Positions 1-5,911 of a stretch of DNA of 7,269 bases are shown piece by piece (position 1 is the stretch's first letter; the number at the start of each line of letters is the position of its first letter). The stretch lies in NCBI GenBank assembly GCA_003647825.1, contig QMNP01000072.1:1-7269 (forward strand), read 5' to 3'. The translations under genes were made by a program, and so were the position numbers. The notes under the pieces are model-generated. The model saw nothing but the letters and a program-made list of their open reading frames with translations, searched no databases and was not told the origin of the DNA. This stretch comes from Candidatus Cloacimonadota bacterium. GTDB lineage: Bacteria > Cloacimonadota > Cloacimonadia > Cloacimonadales > TCS61.

Positions 1-423
1 ACGGCGAATTTCTTCATTGGAAAAACTGATTACTCCCGTAGCCTGCTCTTCTGTTTTGGCAAAGTAATCTGTTTCTACCGTTATTCCTTCTATCTGAATA
101 GCAGCTCTTTTTAATTCTCCGTTGATAAATGTTGTTCGATTTGATCTTATGATAACATCAGATTTTATCTGAGGTTGAGAGCCAATGATCTGAAAAACAA
201 TAGTATAACTCCCTACCGGCAAATTCATGATTTTATATTGCCCTTTCTCATTGGAATAAACACCCTGCTCCAAGTCTTTTACGATTACAGTTACGTTGGA
301 AAGCGGGTAGCTGGTTTCTGCATCTATTACACGACCCATCAGGTTTCCTGTTTGAGTTCCCTTTGAAAATAGGGTAGAAATCATTATTAGGATTCCTATA
401 ACAATAATCAGTTTTTTCTTCAT
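1..423 (-). CDS. TonB-dependent outer-membrane receptor, N-terminal part (cut by window edge)
   Basis: The gene starts at the ATG at 423-421, reads leftward and is open for 141 codons to the window edge. Residues 1-20 form a signal peptide: a short Lys-rich start, a hydrophobic core (LIIVIGILIMI) and a likely cut after LFS. Residues about 25-105 read as a carboxypeptidase-regulatory-like beta-sandwich (GNLMGRVIDAETSYPLSNV, then SNEKGQYKIMNLPVGSYTI), the extra domain that precedes the plug in many Bacteroidota-type receptors. Residues from about 115 (GITVETDYF...) look like the start of the plug, ending in SNEEIRR at the edge. The family takes up large substrates across the outer membrane using TonB energy; the substrate cannot be told from this part. 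An AGGA ribosome site lies 7 bases before the ATG. The gene lies downstream of, and co-directional with, the TetR gene, with a 228-base repeat-bearing gap. The barrel is outside the window, so the receptor call rests on N-terminal architecture. Confidence 0.85.
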   Translation of the reverse strand, partial: MKKKLIIVIGILIMISTLFSKGTQTGNLMGRVIDAETSYPLSNVTVIVKDLEQGVYSNEKGQYKIMNLPVGSYTIVFQIIGSQPQIKSDVIIRSNRTTFINGELKRAAIQIEGITVETDYFAKTEEQATGVISFSNEEIRR

Positions 424-465
424 TTTTTCTTCCTTTTTATTTTATCATTTAATCTAAGAATTCTT

Positions 466-480
466 CGATGCTCTGCATCG
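466..480. repeat. Short perfect hairpin
   Basis: CGATGC-TCT-GCATCG is a perfect 6-bp stem with a 3-base loop. It stands at the left end of the palindrome cluster, about 40 bases upstream of the receptor start. No T-run follows on either strand, so it is not a classical terminator. Because it would lie in the receptor 5' leader, an effect on the messenger is possible but unproven. Confidence 0.45.
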
Positions 481-536
481 GGATTTCCAAATCATCTCCC
501 CTGTGAGGGGAAATCCGGCAGCTGCCGGAGAGGGGT
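481..536. repeat. REP/MITE-like nested palindrome element
   Basis: Three nested inverted repeats occur here. TCCCCT-GTG-AGGGGA (497-511) has a 6-bp stem. CCGGCAGCTGCCGG (515-528) is a perfect 14-base palindrome. CCCCT at 498-502 can alternatively pair with AGGGG at 531-535, enclosing the central palindrome. GGATTT (481-486) and AAATCC (511-516) form a further inverted pair. It is much more GC-rich than its surroundings and non-coding. This is the look of dispersed intergenic palindromic elements; no second copy of this type is in the window, so the family assignment is by structure only. Confidence 0.55.
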
Positions 537-576
537 AAATAATGCTTTTTCCTGAACATTTTCGACCTCATCCCAG

Positions 577-598
577 CCTTCTCCTATCGAGGAGAAGG
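577..598. repeat. Perfect 9-bp stem hairpin (possible transcription end)
   Basis: CCTTCTCCT-ATCG-AGGAGAAGG has a perfect 9-bp stem and a 4-base loop. It lies 54 bases beyond the TetR stop codon in the direction of TetR transcription. No T-tract follows on the minus strand; on the plus strand a T-run (609-614) begins about 10 bases after it. It could be a repeat element, an atypical terminator or an RNA-stabilising 3' hairpin. Confidence 0.4.
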
Positions 599-651
599 AG
601 TACGTAAGTTTTTTCATTTTGGAAAGTGAAATAAGTTAGAATTAAAAACCA

Positions 652-1245
652 TTATGAAGAACTCTTCAAATAATTCTTTAATAAAACTTCTATAAACAAC
701 TTTTGATTTTCTGCTGTTTTTAAATCTATTCCCAGAAATTGATCGAATAAACCTGTCATCATACTGGTCATCATAAAGACAGAAAACAATTGCATAACTG
801 CTAGTTTACTTTCCATTTCATTATTAGAATATAATATGTTTTTGATCAGTTCATGCAAATCAGTAAGAAATTCATTTATCCTCTGTACAGAATTAGTGCT
901 GAAATTGTTGTTATTGAAAGCATCTGATAAGTGAGCCTTGGTAAGATTGGGATAGTTGATCGCACCTTCCATAGTATCTTCTAAAAAGAGTTGTAATGCT
1001 TGTTTTGTGTTAGACTGCCACATCTCTTCGTAGTCATTGATATTATTTACAAAGCTTTCATTCAAAGTAGCGTTCATGGCGATTTGCAGAAGCTGTTCTT
1101 TGGAACCGAAATGATAGTTTATGGCTGCCACATTCACGCCAGCCCGATCTGCAATTTTACGCACAGTCACATTCTGAAATCCTTCGCTTTCGATACACTC
1201 TATAGCTGTTATGATGATCTTTTGTTTAATTTCATCACTGCTCAT
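652..1245 (-). CDS. TetR/AcrR-family transcriptional repressor
   Basis: This is a 197-residue ligand-responsive repressor of normal family length. Residues 4-51 form the TetR_N DNA-binding domain, with the helix-turn-helix at about 26-45 (VTVRKIADRAGVNVAAINYHF) followed by the typical GSKEQLL. The remaining all-helical region (about 55-197) would bind ligand and dimerise; it is not specific enough to name the ligand. Longer in-frame starts exist at 1275 and 1251, but an AAAGGAG ribosome site sits 6 bases before the ATG at 1245, so that start is chosen. A palindrome at 1278-1299 just upstream suggests autoregulation. The next gene in the same direction is the TonB-dependent receptor, a plausible co-transcribed or regulated target, but this is inference from order only. 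Confidence 0.92.
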   Translation of the reverse strand: MSSDEIKQKIIITAIECIESEGFQNVTVRKIADRAGVNVAAINYHFGSKEQLLQIAMNATLNESFVNNINDYEEMWQSNTKQALQLFLEDTMEGAINYPNLTKAHLSDAFNNNNFSTNSVQRINEFLTDLHELIKNILYSNNEMESKLAVMQLFSVFMMTSMMTGLFDQFLGIDLKTAENQKLFIEVLLKNYLKSSS

Positions 1246-1436
1246 ATCCATCTCCTTTATTAAAATTTTAAACACTTATTTTAAACACATGTTTGAAAAA
1301 TTAGTGATGCTTCAATTGGGCAAGGATTTTTTTTGTAGTCCTTTAGTTTTTGATGGATTAATCTGCTATAAAAAAGTTAATAAACGTTATGTGAGTATGA
1401 GGAAATTTATGGAATGGAAAATCCGTTCTTCATACA
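1246..1436. other. Gap upstream of the TetR gene
   Basis: Apart from the candidate operator at its left end, I see no gene or strong hairpin. A weak 7-bp near-inverted pair (GAACGGA / TCCATTC on the minus strand, about 1412-1428) lies just beyond the stop of the broken membrane frame, without a T-run. Together with the broken frame, this makes about 530 bases (1246-1775) with no intact gene. Confidence 0.5.
1260..1299. promoter_or_regulatory. Candidate TetR operator with repeated half-sites
   Basis: An imperfect palindrome at 1278-1299 reads ATTTTAAACA-CA-TGTTTGAAAA, with 8 of 10 arm positions matching. The left half-site core TTTTAAACAC is repeated exactly at 1266-1275 and 1279-1288, a 13-base spacing. 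The left copy overlaps a perfect palindrome TTAAAATTTTAA (1260-1271). The block lies 15-54 bases before the repressor start, between any promoter and the ribosome site, which is where an autoregulatory operator would be expected. I did not find a convincing -35/-10 pair around it. Confidence 0.5.
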
Positions 1437-1757
1437 TCACGCCACTATCATCAATACAAAAATAATTACTACATAAATAACTGTAAGCCTGATTTTCAAT
1501 AGCTGCTCAGGGTCAATATCATAGACTTTACCAAAGCTATTAAGAGCTATATCTACAATAACAATAAGAATAATCAGTCGAAAACTCTTTTGTTGAAGTG
1601 AAAGGATTGAAAATGAAATAAGCCAGATGAGCGTTCCCCAAATGAAATTGGTCAGCCATTCTGTGTTATCACGTTGAGCTTTTTCAGCACTGCTTTCACG
1701 GCTGTTATCTGCTTGCAGCTTTCTGCGTTGAGCGAGTTCTTCTTACAGATTATTCAT
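1437..1757 (-). pseudogene. Small three-helix membrane protein gene broken by an early stop
   Basis: Read on the minus strand from the ATG at 1757-1755, the frame gives MNNL, then a TAA stop (1745-1743), then 101 open codons to a TGA at 1439-1437. The open part is clearly protein-like: a charged start (EELAQRRKLQADNSRESSAE), then three hydrophobic stretches (around WLTNFIWGTLIWLISFSIL, FRLIILIVIVDIAL and IRLTVIYVVIIFVLMIVA). No ATG or GTG follows the stop before the first membrane segment. A single CAA-to-TAA change would explain it, giving an original protein of about 106 residues. No ribosome site precedes the ATG. The frame is the same as that of the upstream secreted protein gene, whose stop lies 18 bases before the ATG. 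I do not recognise the family. A sequencing error or a non-standard start remains possible. Confidence 0.55.
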
Positions 1758-1760
1758 ATT

Positions 1761-1783
1761 TTGGGAAAGTGATACTTATTCCC
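1761..1783. repeat. Inverted repeat across the end of the secreted-protein gene
   Basis: TGGGAA and TTCCCA form a perfect 6-bp stem with an 11-base loop. The stop codon of the secreted protein gene (1778-1776) lies in the loop. On the minus strand it is followed by AAAATATGAATAA, not a T-run, so it is a weak candidate for an RNA end. It could also hide the start of the broken membrane frame. Confidence 0.3.
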
Positions 1784-2537
1784 AATCTATGTTTGTTTTC
1801 CAGTCTTTTTCTTCATTCATGTATTTTGAGAAAACTTGCACTACTTTTTCCAGATCAAAAAGTTCAGAAGCTACAAAATACCCATCCGAATTGCTGTACT
1901 CAATAGTGAATCCATTTTCCGAATATGCTGTCTGAATAAAACCATCTTCATGGGAAAGAGAAAGAAAAAAATTATCATCATCCAGGCTTGCAAGCAGTTC
2001 TTCAAGTTGTTCAATAGATGGATTTTTAATAATCTCTCCAGTAGCCATTTCAATTGTAAATTTCTTATATTCTTTCTTAGTTTCAATGTTTATTGGATCG
2101 GGCATTTGTAAGGAAAATTTTTCAAACTCACTTGATTCAATAATTGTAATACCAAATCCAATTGCCTTCCAATCCGAATTATCCACACTGCTTAATATTA
2201 CAACACCTAAACCATTCTCAGCAGGGCAATCCATGAAATAAACTACACTGCTCAAAACGATCTTTCCTGCCATCTCCTCAGCTGCATAACGGGTTTCAAT
2301 AATTTTCCCATTCCAGTTTTCCAGCATGGTTTTTATCTTGATAACTTCTGGATCAGAAAAGAGGGTTTCATTAATAGCAGGAATCAACATTCCGCTGGCA
2401 TGTTTTTTTAATAAGTCTTCATCTGAATTCTGATAAGCCTTTATTATTTCATTCGCAATTTCTTCTGGGTTTGATATTGCAAATATTAACTGCAAAGCTA
2501 TCAAAACCAATATTAAAGTTACATACAATTTTTTCAT
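1776..2537 (-). CDS. Secreted two-domain protein with Imm1-like C-terminal region
   Basis: The product has 253 residues. Residues 1-20 form a signal peptide ending IFA, with no lipobox Cys, so it is predicted to be a soluble exported protein. Residues 22-140 (EEIANEIIKAYQNSDEDLL..., then beta-rich segments around 92-133) resemble a small NTF2-like/DUF3887-type fold; this is a weak call. Residues about 158-253 recall the Imm1-like family by pattern: NPSIEQLEELLASLD (172-186), FIQTAYSENGFTIEYSN (200-216), DLEKVVQVFSKYM (228-240) and the terminal W-N-I-D-W-E. Imm1 proteins are best known as immunity proteins of polymorphic toxin systems, but related domains occur outside toxin loci, and no toxin gene is visible here. 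The start at 2537 has an AAGGAG site 10 bases away and a good promoter upstream. The broken membrane frame follows directly. Confidence 0.7.
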   Translation of the reverse strand: MKKLYVTLILVLIALQLIFAISNPEEIANEIIKAYQNSDEDLLKKHASGMLIPAINETLFSDPEVIKIKTMLENWNGKIIETRYAAEEMAGKIVLSSVVYFMDCPAENGLGVVILSSVDNSDWKAIGFGITIIESSEFEKFSLQMPDPINIETKKEYKKFTIEMATGEIIKNPSIEQLEELLASLDDDNFFLSLSHEDGFIQTAYSENGFTIEYSNSDGYFVASELFDLEKVVQVFSKYMNEEKDWKTNIDWE

Positions 2538-2573
2538 TTGTTGAACTCTCCTTAAATTTTTTCATTTTTCTCA

Positions 2574-2601
2574 AATATAATATCATAATTTGTCAAGTCA
2601 A
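2574..2601 (-). promoter_or_regulatory. Sigma70-like promoter for the secreted-protein gene
   Basis: On the minus strand, TTGACT (2601-2596) and TATATT (2579-2574) are separated by 16 bases; each box matches the consensus at 5 of 6 positions. The -10 box ends 36 bases before the ATG at 2537, and the ribosome site (2553-2548) lies between them. This is the most convincing promoter in the window. Confidence 0.55.
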
Positions 2602-2750
2602 TACCATTTTCTGTCGCTTCTGATTAATAAATTGACTTATAAACCATCTCAAAAAAAATGAGCTTGGCTCAATTAAAATCAGTAATATCAATATCTTTGC
2701 TGGTTTTGCTTGACGGAAAAAACGGACATTAAGAAGTGAAATGAATATTT

Positions 2751-2762
2751 GGAGGAATGATG
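2751..2762 (+). promoter_or_regulatory. Ribosome site next to tandem ATG codons
   Basis: The sequence GGAGGAATGATG places a strong Shine-Dalgarno core 1 base before the first ATG and 4 bases before the second. One base is too short for normal initiation, so the second ATG is taken as the start. Even this spacing is tight. Confidence 0.55.
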
Positions 2763-3905
2763 GATTATTTCTTAACAGAAGAACAATTAGAGATTAAAGA
2801 AATAGCTCGAAAGGTTGCAGAGGAAAAGATCAAGCCTGTTCGAGCAAAATATGATGAAGAGAATTCCTTTCCCTGGGAGATTGTAGAAGTTTTTAAACAA
2901 ACAGATCTGTTTGCTGTTTTGGTTCCCGAAGAATATGATGGGATCAGCGGCAGTGTGATGGATATAGCCATTATTACTGAGGAATTGAGTCGAGTATGCG
3001 GTGGAATCGGCTTATCTTTAGGTGGTTCCGGCTTAGGAATGTATCCCATTTTAATTGCTGGCAGTGAAGAACAGAAACAGAAGTATTTACCGCAGATCGC
3101 CAATGGTGACAGATTGGCTGCTTTTGCTCTTACCGAAGCGAATGCCGGTTCAGATGCCGGTGGTGTGGAAACAACCGCCGTAAAAGATGGTGATAACTAT
3201 ATCTTGAATGGTACAAAACAGTGGATCACCAATGGTGGAGAAGCAGAAATTTATACTGTTTTTGCCCTGACCGATAAATCCAAAGGTGCTCGTGGGGCAT
3301 CATGTTTTATTGTGGAAAAGGGAACGGAAGGATTTACTTTCGGTAAAAAAGAAGATAAATTGGGAATTCGCGGATCTGCTACAAGAGAATTAGTTTTTGA
3401 TAATGTAGTTGTTCCCAAAGAAAATTTGATTGGCCGTGAAGGGAATGGCTTTATGATCGCCATGAAAACACTTGATAAATCTCGTCCAATGGTTGCTGCA
3501 CAGGCTGTTGGAATAGCTCAGGGAGCTTATGAAGAAGCTGCCAGGTATTCCAAAGAAAGAACCCAGTTTAATAAACCGATCTCTTCTTTTCAGGGTGTAC
3601 AATTCATGTTAGCCGATATGGCCACACAAATTGAAGCGGCACGAGCCTTAGTTTACGCCACAGCTCGCATGATCGATTCAGGAGTTAAAAGATACGCCAA
3701 AGAATCTGCCATGTGCAAAGTTTTTGCTTCTGATGTTGCTATGAAAGTTACTACTGATGCAGTTCAAATTTTAGGTGGTTATGGCTACATGAAAGAATAT
3801 CCGGTAGAGAAAATGATGCGTGATGCCAAGATAACTCAGATCTATGAAGGAACAAATCAGATTCAGAGATCTGTGATAGCTTCAAATTTGCTTAAGGAAT
3901 TCTAA
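2760..3905 (+). CDS. Acyl-CoA dehydrogenase (short/medium-chain, butyryl-CoA type)
   Basis: This FAD flavoprotein of 381 residues oxidises an acyl-CoA to the trans-2-enoyl-CoA and passes electrons to ETF. The whole three-domain family fold is present: an N-terminal helical domain (MDYFLTEEQLEIKEIAR), a middle beta domain with the FAD/substrate motif FALTEANAGSDA (122-133) and WITNGG (155-160), and a C-terminal helical domain with ERTQFNKPISSFQ (266-278) and QILGGYGY (336-343). The catalytic base is E363 in IYEGTNQIQR, the position used by short- and medium-chain enzymes rather than isovaleryl-type ones. The overall sequence resembles clostridial-type butyryl-CoA dehydrogenase, but chain length cannot be fixed by eye. 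Two ATGs are adjacent (2757 and 2760). GGAGG at 2751-2755 leaves 1 or 4 bases, so 2760 is preferred. No etfAB is adjacent. queH follows after 9 bases. Confidence 0.95.
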   Translation: MDYFLTEEQLEIKEIARKVAEEKIKPVRAKYDEENSFPWEIVEVFKQTDLFAVLVPEEYDGISGSVMDIAIITEELSRVCGGIGLSLGGSGLGMYPILIAGSEEQKQKYLPQIANGDRLAAFALTEANAGSDAGGVETTAVKDGDNYILNGTKQWITNGGEAEIYTVFALTDKSKGARGASCFIVEKGTEGFTFGKKEDKLGIRGSATRELVFDNVVVPKENLIGREGNGFMIAMKTLDKSRPMVAAQAVGIAQGAYEEAARYSKERTQFNKPISSFQGVQFMLADMATQIEAARALVYATARMIDSGVKRYAKESAMCKVFASDVAMKVTTDAVQILGGYGYMKEYPVEKMMRDAKITQIYEGTNQIQRSVIASNLLKEF

Positions 3906-3914
3906 GATAATTTA

Positions 3915-4454
3915 ATGAGTAAATTACTTGTTCATGTATGCTGTGCGCCGTGTTTTGCAGCACCTTCTCAGCATCTTAAAGAAAAGGGATTTGATCTGCA
4001 TGCCTTCTGGTTCAATCCCAATATTCATCCTTACCAGGAATATAAGAAACGTTTGCAGACAGCTCAACAGTTTTGTGAAGATGAAAATATCCCACTGATC
4101 CTGAAAGATGATTACAACCTGGATGATTTTCTGCGTAAGGCAGCATTCAGAGAAAATGACCGCTGTCGAATGTGTTATTATGATAGATTGAAGTATACTG
4201 CTATCATTGCCAAAAAAGGTAATTTTGATTTCTTCACAACCACCTTACTTTATAGTAAATTTCAGAAGCATGATCTGATCAGGGAGATTGGAGAATCGTT
4301 GGCTAAAGAGTATGGTGTGGAATTCTATTATGAAGATTTTCGAAGGTTTTGGAAAGAGGGAATTAAGCTTTCTAAAGAACGAGAAATGTATCGTCAGCAA
4401 TATTGTGGTTGTATTTATAGTGAACGGGATCGGTATTTGGGTGCAAAGAAATGA
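3915..4454 (+). CDS. queH: Epoxyqueuosine reductase QueH
   Basis: The product is a 179-residue cytoplasmic iron-sulfur enzyme that reduces epoxyqueuosine to queuosine in the wobble position of tRNAs with GUN anticodons, the last step of the pathway. It is unrelated in sequence to cobalamin-dependent QueG and does the same job. The DUF208 signatures are all present: LVHVCCAPC at the N-terminus (C9, C10, C13), NPNIHPYQEYKKRL (34-46), RCRMCYYDRL (C84, C87), TTTLLYSKFQ (108-117) and YRQQYCGCIYSE (C164, C166). The paired cysteines serve as metal-cluster ligands and redox residues in the family. The length is normal. It starts 9 bases after the acyl-CoA dehydrogenase stop, with only a distant AAGGA (about 17 bases away) inside the preceding gene, so translational coupling is likely. 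No other queuosine gene is in the window. Confidence 0.93.
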   Translation: MSKLLVHVCCAPCFAAPSQHLKEKGFDLHAFWFNPNIHPYQEYKKRLQTAQQFCEDENIPLILKDDYNLDDFLRKAAFRENDRCRMCYYDRLKYTAIIAKKGNFDFFTTTLLYSKFQKHDLIREIGESLAKEYGVEFYYEDFRRFWKEGIKLSKEREMYRQQYCGCIYSERDRYLGAKK

Positions 4455-4462
4455 AAAACCAA

Positions 4463-4599
4463 TGTCTCTCTGAGTCCCGAAAGCTTTCGAGATTGCAAAG
4501 ACATTTGACGAAGAGTCTATTAAAGTAAAGTTGAAAATCAAAACATTCTAGATTTTTCGTTAGATGAGTAAGTAGAATCTCTCAGAAAGACGGAGTGAT
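4463..4599 (+). repeat. Dispersed inverted-repeat element, copy A (long, diverged)
   Basis: The copy begins TGTCTCTCTGAG and ends CTCAGAAAGACGGAGTGAT. The ends form terminal inverted repeats (GTCTCTCTGAG against CTCAGAAAGAC, one mismatch). An inner inverted pair, CGAAGAGTCT (4509-4518) and AGATTTTTCG (4550-4559), matches at 8 of 10 positions. The copy also holds a perfect palindrome, CGAAAGCTTTCG (4479-4490). It is longer than copy B, 137 against 105 bases, and its middle is more diverged. It begins 9 bases after the queH stop. The structure is that of a small non-autonomous element with no coding capacity. Confidence 0.65.
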
Positions 4600-4633
4600 A
4601 TATAATGATAATCCATCGGACTGTCAGGAAAAA

Positions 4634-4652
4634 GGTCGACCAATGATCGACC
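4634..4652. repeat. Hairpin upstream of panB
   Basis: GGTCGA-CCAATGA-TCGACC is a perfect 6-bp stem with a 7-base loop. It is followed by ACTACAAAAAA on the plus strand. It could be the core of another small dispersed palindrome or a structure in the panB leader; it lacks a T-run and is not called a terminator. Confidence 0.4.
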
Positions 4653-4719
4653 ACTACAAAAAACTGATTCTTATCTCGTAACGGATTTGAGAATTAGAAA
4701 ATGATGTGTAGGAGCTTCC

Positions 4720-5535
4720 ATGAATTCTATTAAAACCTATAAAAAGATGAAAAAAGATGGCGAAAGGATCGTTATGCTTACAGCGTACGATTATCCCTCT
4801 GCCAAATATACCGAAGCTGCCGGAATTGATATTATATTGGTGGGAGACAGCCTGGGTATGGTCGTTCAAGGTTATCACGACACTCTTCAAGTAACAATGG
4901 ATGATATGATCTATCACACTCGTGCTACTCGTCGTGGTGCACCAGATTCATTTATCGTAGGTGATATGCCGTTCATGTCGTATCATGTGAATACAACAGA
5001 AACTATCAAAAATGCAGCTCGTTTCATTACCGAAGGCGGTGCAAATGCCGTAAAACTGGAAGGCGGAACTTCCTCAAGAATTGAAATGATCAAGGCAATT
5101 AGAAATTGTGAAATTCCGGTTGTAGCTCATCTGGGACTCACTCCTCAATCGATCCATGCTTTGGGTGGTTATGCCATTCAAGGGAAGAGTAAGAAGGATT
5201 TCGAAATTTTAAAAGAACAAGCTTTAGCGGTTCAGAATGCAGGTGCATTTATGCTGGTTTTGGAAGGAATTCCAGAACAACTTGGTAAAGAAATCTCTGA
5301 AATGCTGATAATTCCTACCATTGGGATCGGAGCTGGAAGATATACAGACGGCCAGGTTCTGGTTTATCATGATATTCTCGGCATGTCTGATATCGAACCA
5401 AAATTTCTTAAAGTTTATACAAGACTTGCAGAAAATATAACCAATAGCATTAAAGAATTCTATGACGATGTAAAAAAAGGAAACTTTCCTGCTGAACAAC
5501 ATATATACAAACCAATAAATAATGATAAAAAATAA
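4720..5535 (+). CDS. panB: 3-methyl-2-oxobutanoate hydroxymethyltransferase PanB
   Basis: This cytoplasmic, metal-dependent enzyme transfers a hydroxymethyl group from 5,10-methylene-tetrahydrofolate to alpha-ketoisovalerate, giving ketopantoate, the first committed step to pantothenate and CoA. The 271-residue TIM-barrel has every family signature: VGDSLGMV (41-48), VGDMPFMSY (80-88), VKLEGG (111-116), AHLGLTPQS (136-144), VLEGIP (180-185) and IGIGAG. The expected metal ligands correspond to D43, D82 and E114, and the general base to E182. The length is normal. AGGAG lies 5 bases before the ATG. No panC, panD or panE is adjacent, so panB is separated from its pathway partners here. Its 3' end overlaps the VanZ-like gene by 14 bases, which implies co-transcription and probably coupled translation. 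Confidence 0.97.
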   Translation: MNSIKTYKKMKKDGERIVMLTAYDYPSAKYTEAAGIDIILVGDSLGMVVQGYHDTLQVTMDDMIYHTRATRRGAPDSFIVGDMPFMSYHVNTTETIKNAARFITEGGANAVKLEGGTSSRIEMIKAIRNCEIPVVAHLGLTPQSIHALGGYAIQGKSKKDFEILKEQALAVQNAGAFMLVLEGIPEQLGKEISEMLIIPTIGIGAGRYTDGQVLVYHDILGMSDIEPKFLKVYTRLAENITNSIKEFYDDVKKGNFPAEQHIYKPINNDKK

Positions 5536-5911
5536 CAATAGAACGATAAATTTATTACTAATTCTTTGGATGATTGTAATTGTAATTTTATCAATTATTC
5601 CAATGAACCAGGAAACAAAAATCGAAATTGGTGGAACTCCCTTCCGGCTGGACTACCTCGAACATTTTGGAGTTTTTTTTATTTTGGGTTTTCTGTATGT
5701 ATTAAGCCCAAAGAAAGATCTTCCAAAATATATAAATAAAATTTCAATTTTAATTATATATGCAGTAATTACAGAGATAATTCAGTTATTTATTCCAGGT
5801 AGAACGTTCAATCCATGGGACCTGATTTATAATATTCTGGGATTTGTAGTTGGTTATATTTTAATAAATCAAATAATAAAGAATAAGGTAAGACGAGAAT
5901 ATGTACGATAA
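5522..5911 (+). CDS. VanZ-like integral membrane protein
   Basis: The 129-residue protein has four predicted membrane helices, at about 9-27, 45-62, 72-91 and 100-119. The VanZ-like pattern is clear: LEHFGVFFILGF (46-57) and TEIIQLFIPGRTFNPWDLIYNILGFVVGY (84-112), with the conserved E85, Q88, R94, D100, N104 and G107. VanZ itself raises teicoplanin resistance in enterococci; the wider family has no firm biochemical role, so no resistance function is claimed. The start ATG lies inside the end of panB in another frame (14-base overlap) without a clear ribosome site, pointing to coupling with panB translation. The C-terminal tail is basic (KNKVRREYVR) and overlaps the next gene by 11 bases. A downstream ATG at codon 17 would cut into helix 1 and is less likely. 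Confidence 0.85.
   Translation: MIKNNNRTINLLLILWMIVIVILSIIPMNQETKIEIGGTPFRLDYLEHFGVFFILGFLYVLSPKKDLPKYINKISILIIYAVITEIIQLFIPGRTFNPWDLIYNILGFVVGYILINQIIKNKVRREYVR

Larger units (their letters stand above)
424..651. other. Intergenic gap with clustered palindromes
   Basis: This 228-base gap between the TetR gene and the receptor gene holds no credible ORF. It carries several strong inverted repeats, listed separately, packed within about 135 bases. The receptor ribosome site lies at its left end. No clear T-tailed terminator for the TetR gene was found, so read-through into the receptor gene is possible. Confidence 0.6.
4455..4719. other. Repeat-bearing gap between queH and panB
   Basis: This stretch has no credible gene. 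It contains repeat copy A (4463-4599), a perfect TATAAT (4601-4606) directly after that repeat, a hairpin (4634-4652) and the panB ribosome site AGGAG (4710-4714). No -35 box at the right distance from TATAAT was found, so no promoter is called. Confidence 0.55.

Noticed and set aside
1289..1465. Plus-strand frame starting MFEKLVMLQLGKDFF
   Set aside because: It has no ribosome site, its start lies inside the candidate TetR operator, and it overlaps the broken minus-strand membrane frame, which is far more protein-like.
2632..2660. TTGACT as the -35 of a plus-strand promoter for the acyl-CoA dehydrogenase
   Set aside because: At the proper spacing there is only aaaatg and no -10-like hexamer, so the plus-strand promoter stays unidentified.
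2659..2671. TGAGC-TTG-GCTCA hairpin in the divergent gap
   Set aside because: A 5-bp stem with no T-run and no gene ending nearby is too weak to call.
4601..4606. Perfect TATAAT just after repeat copy A, as a panB promoter
   Set aside because: No -35-like hexamer lies 15-19 bases upstream; the position shows only tctctc-like sequence, so chance in AT-rich DNA is likely.
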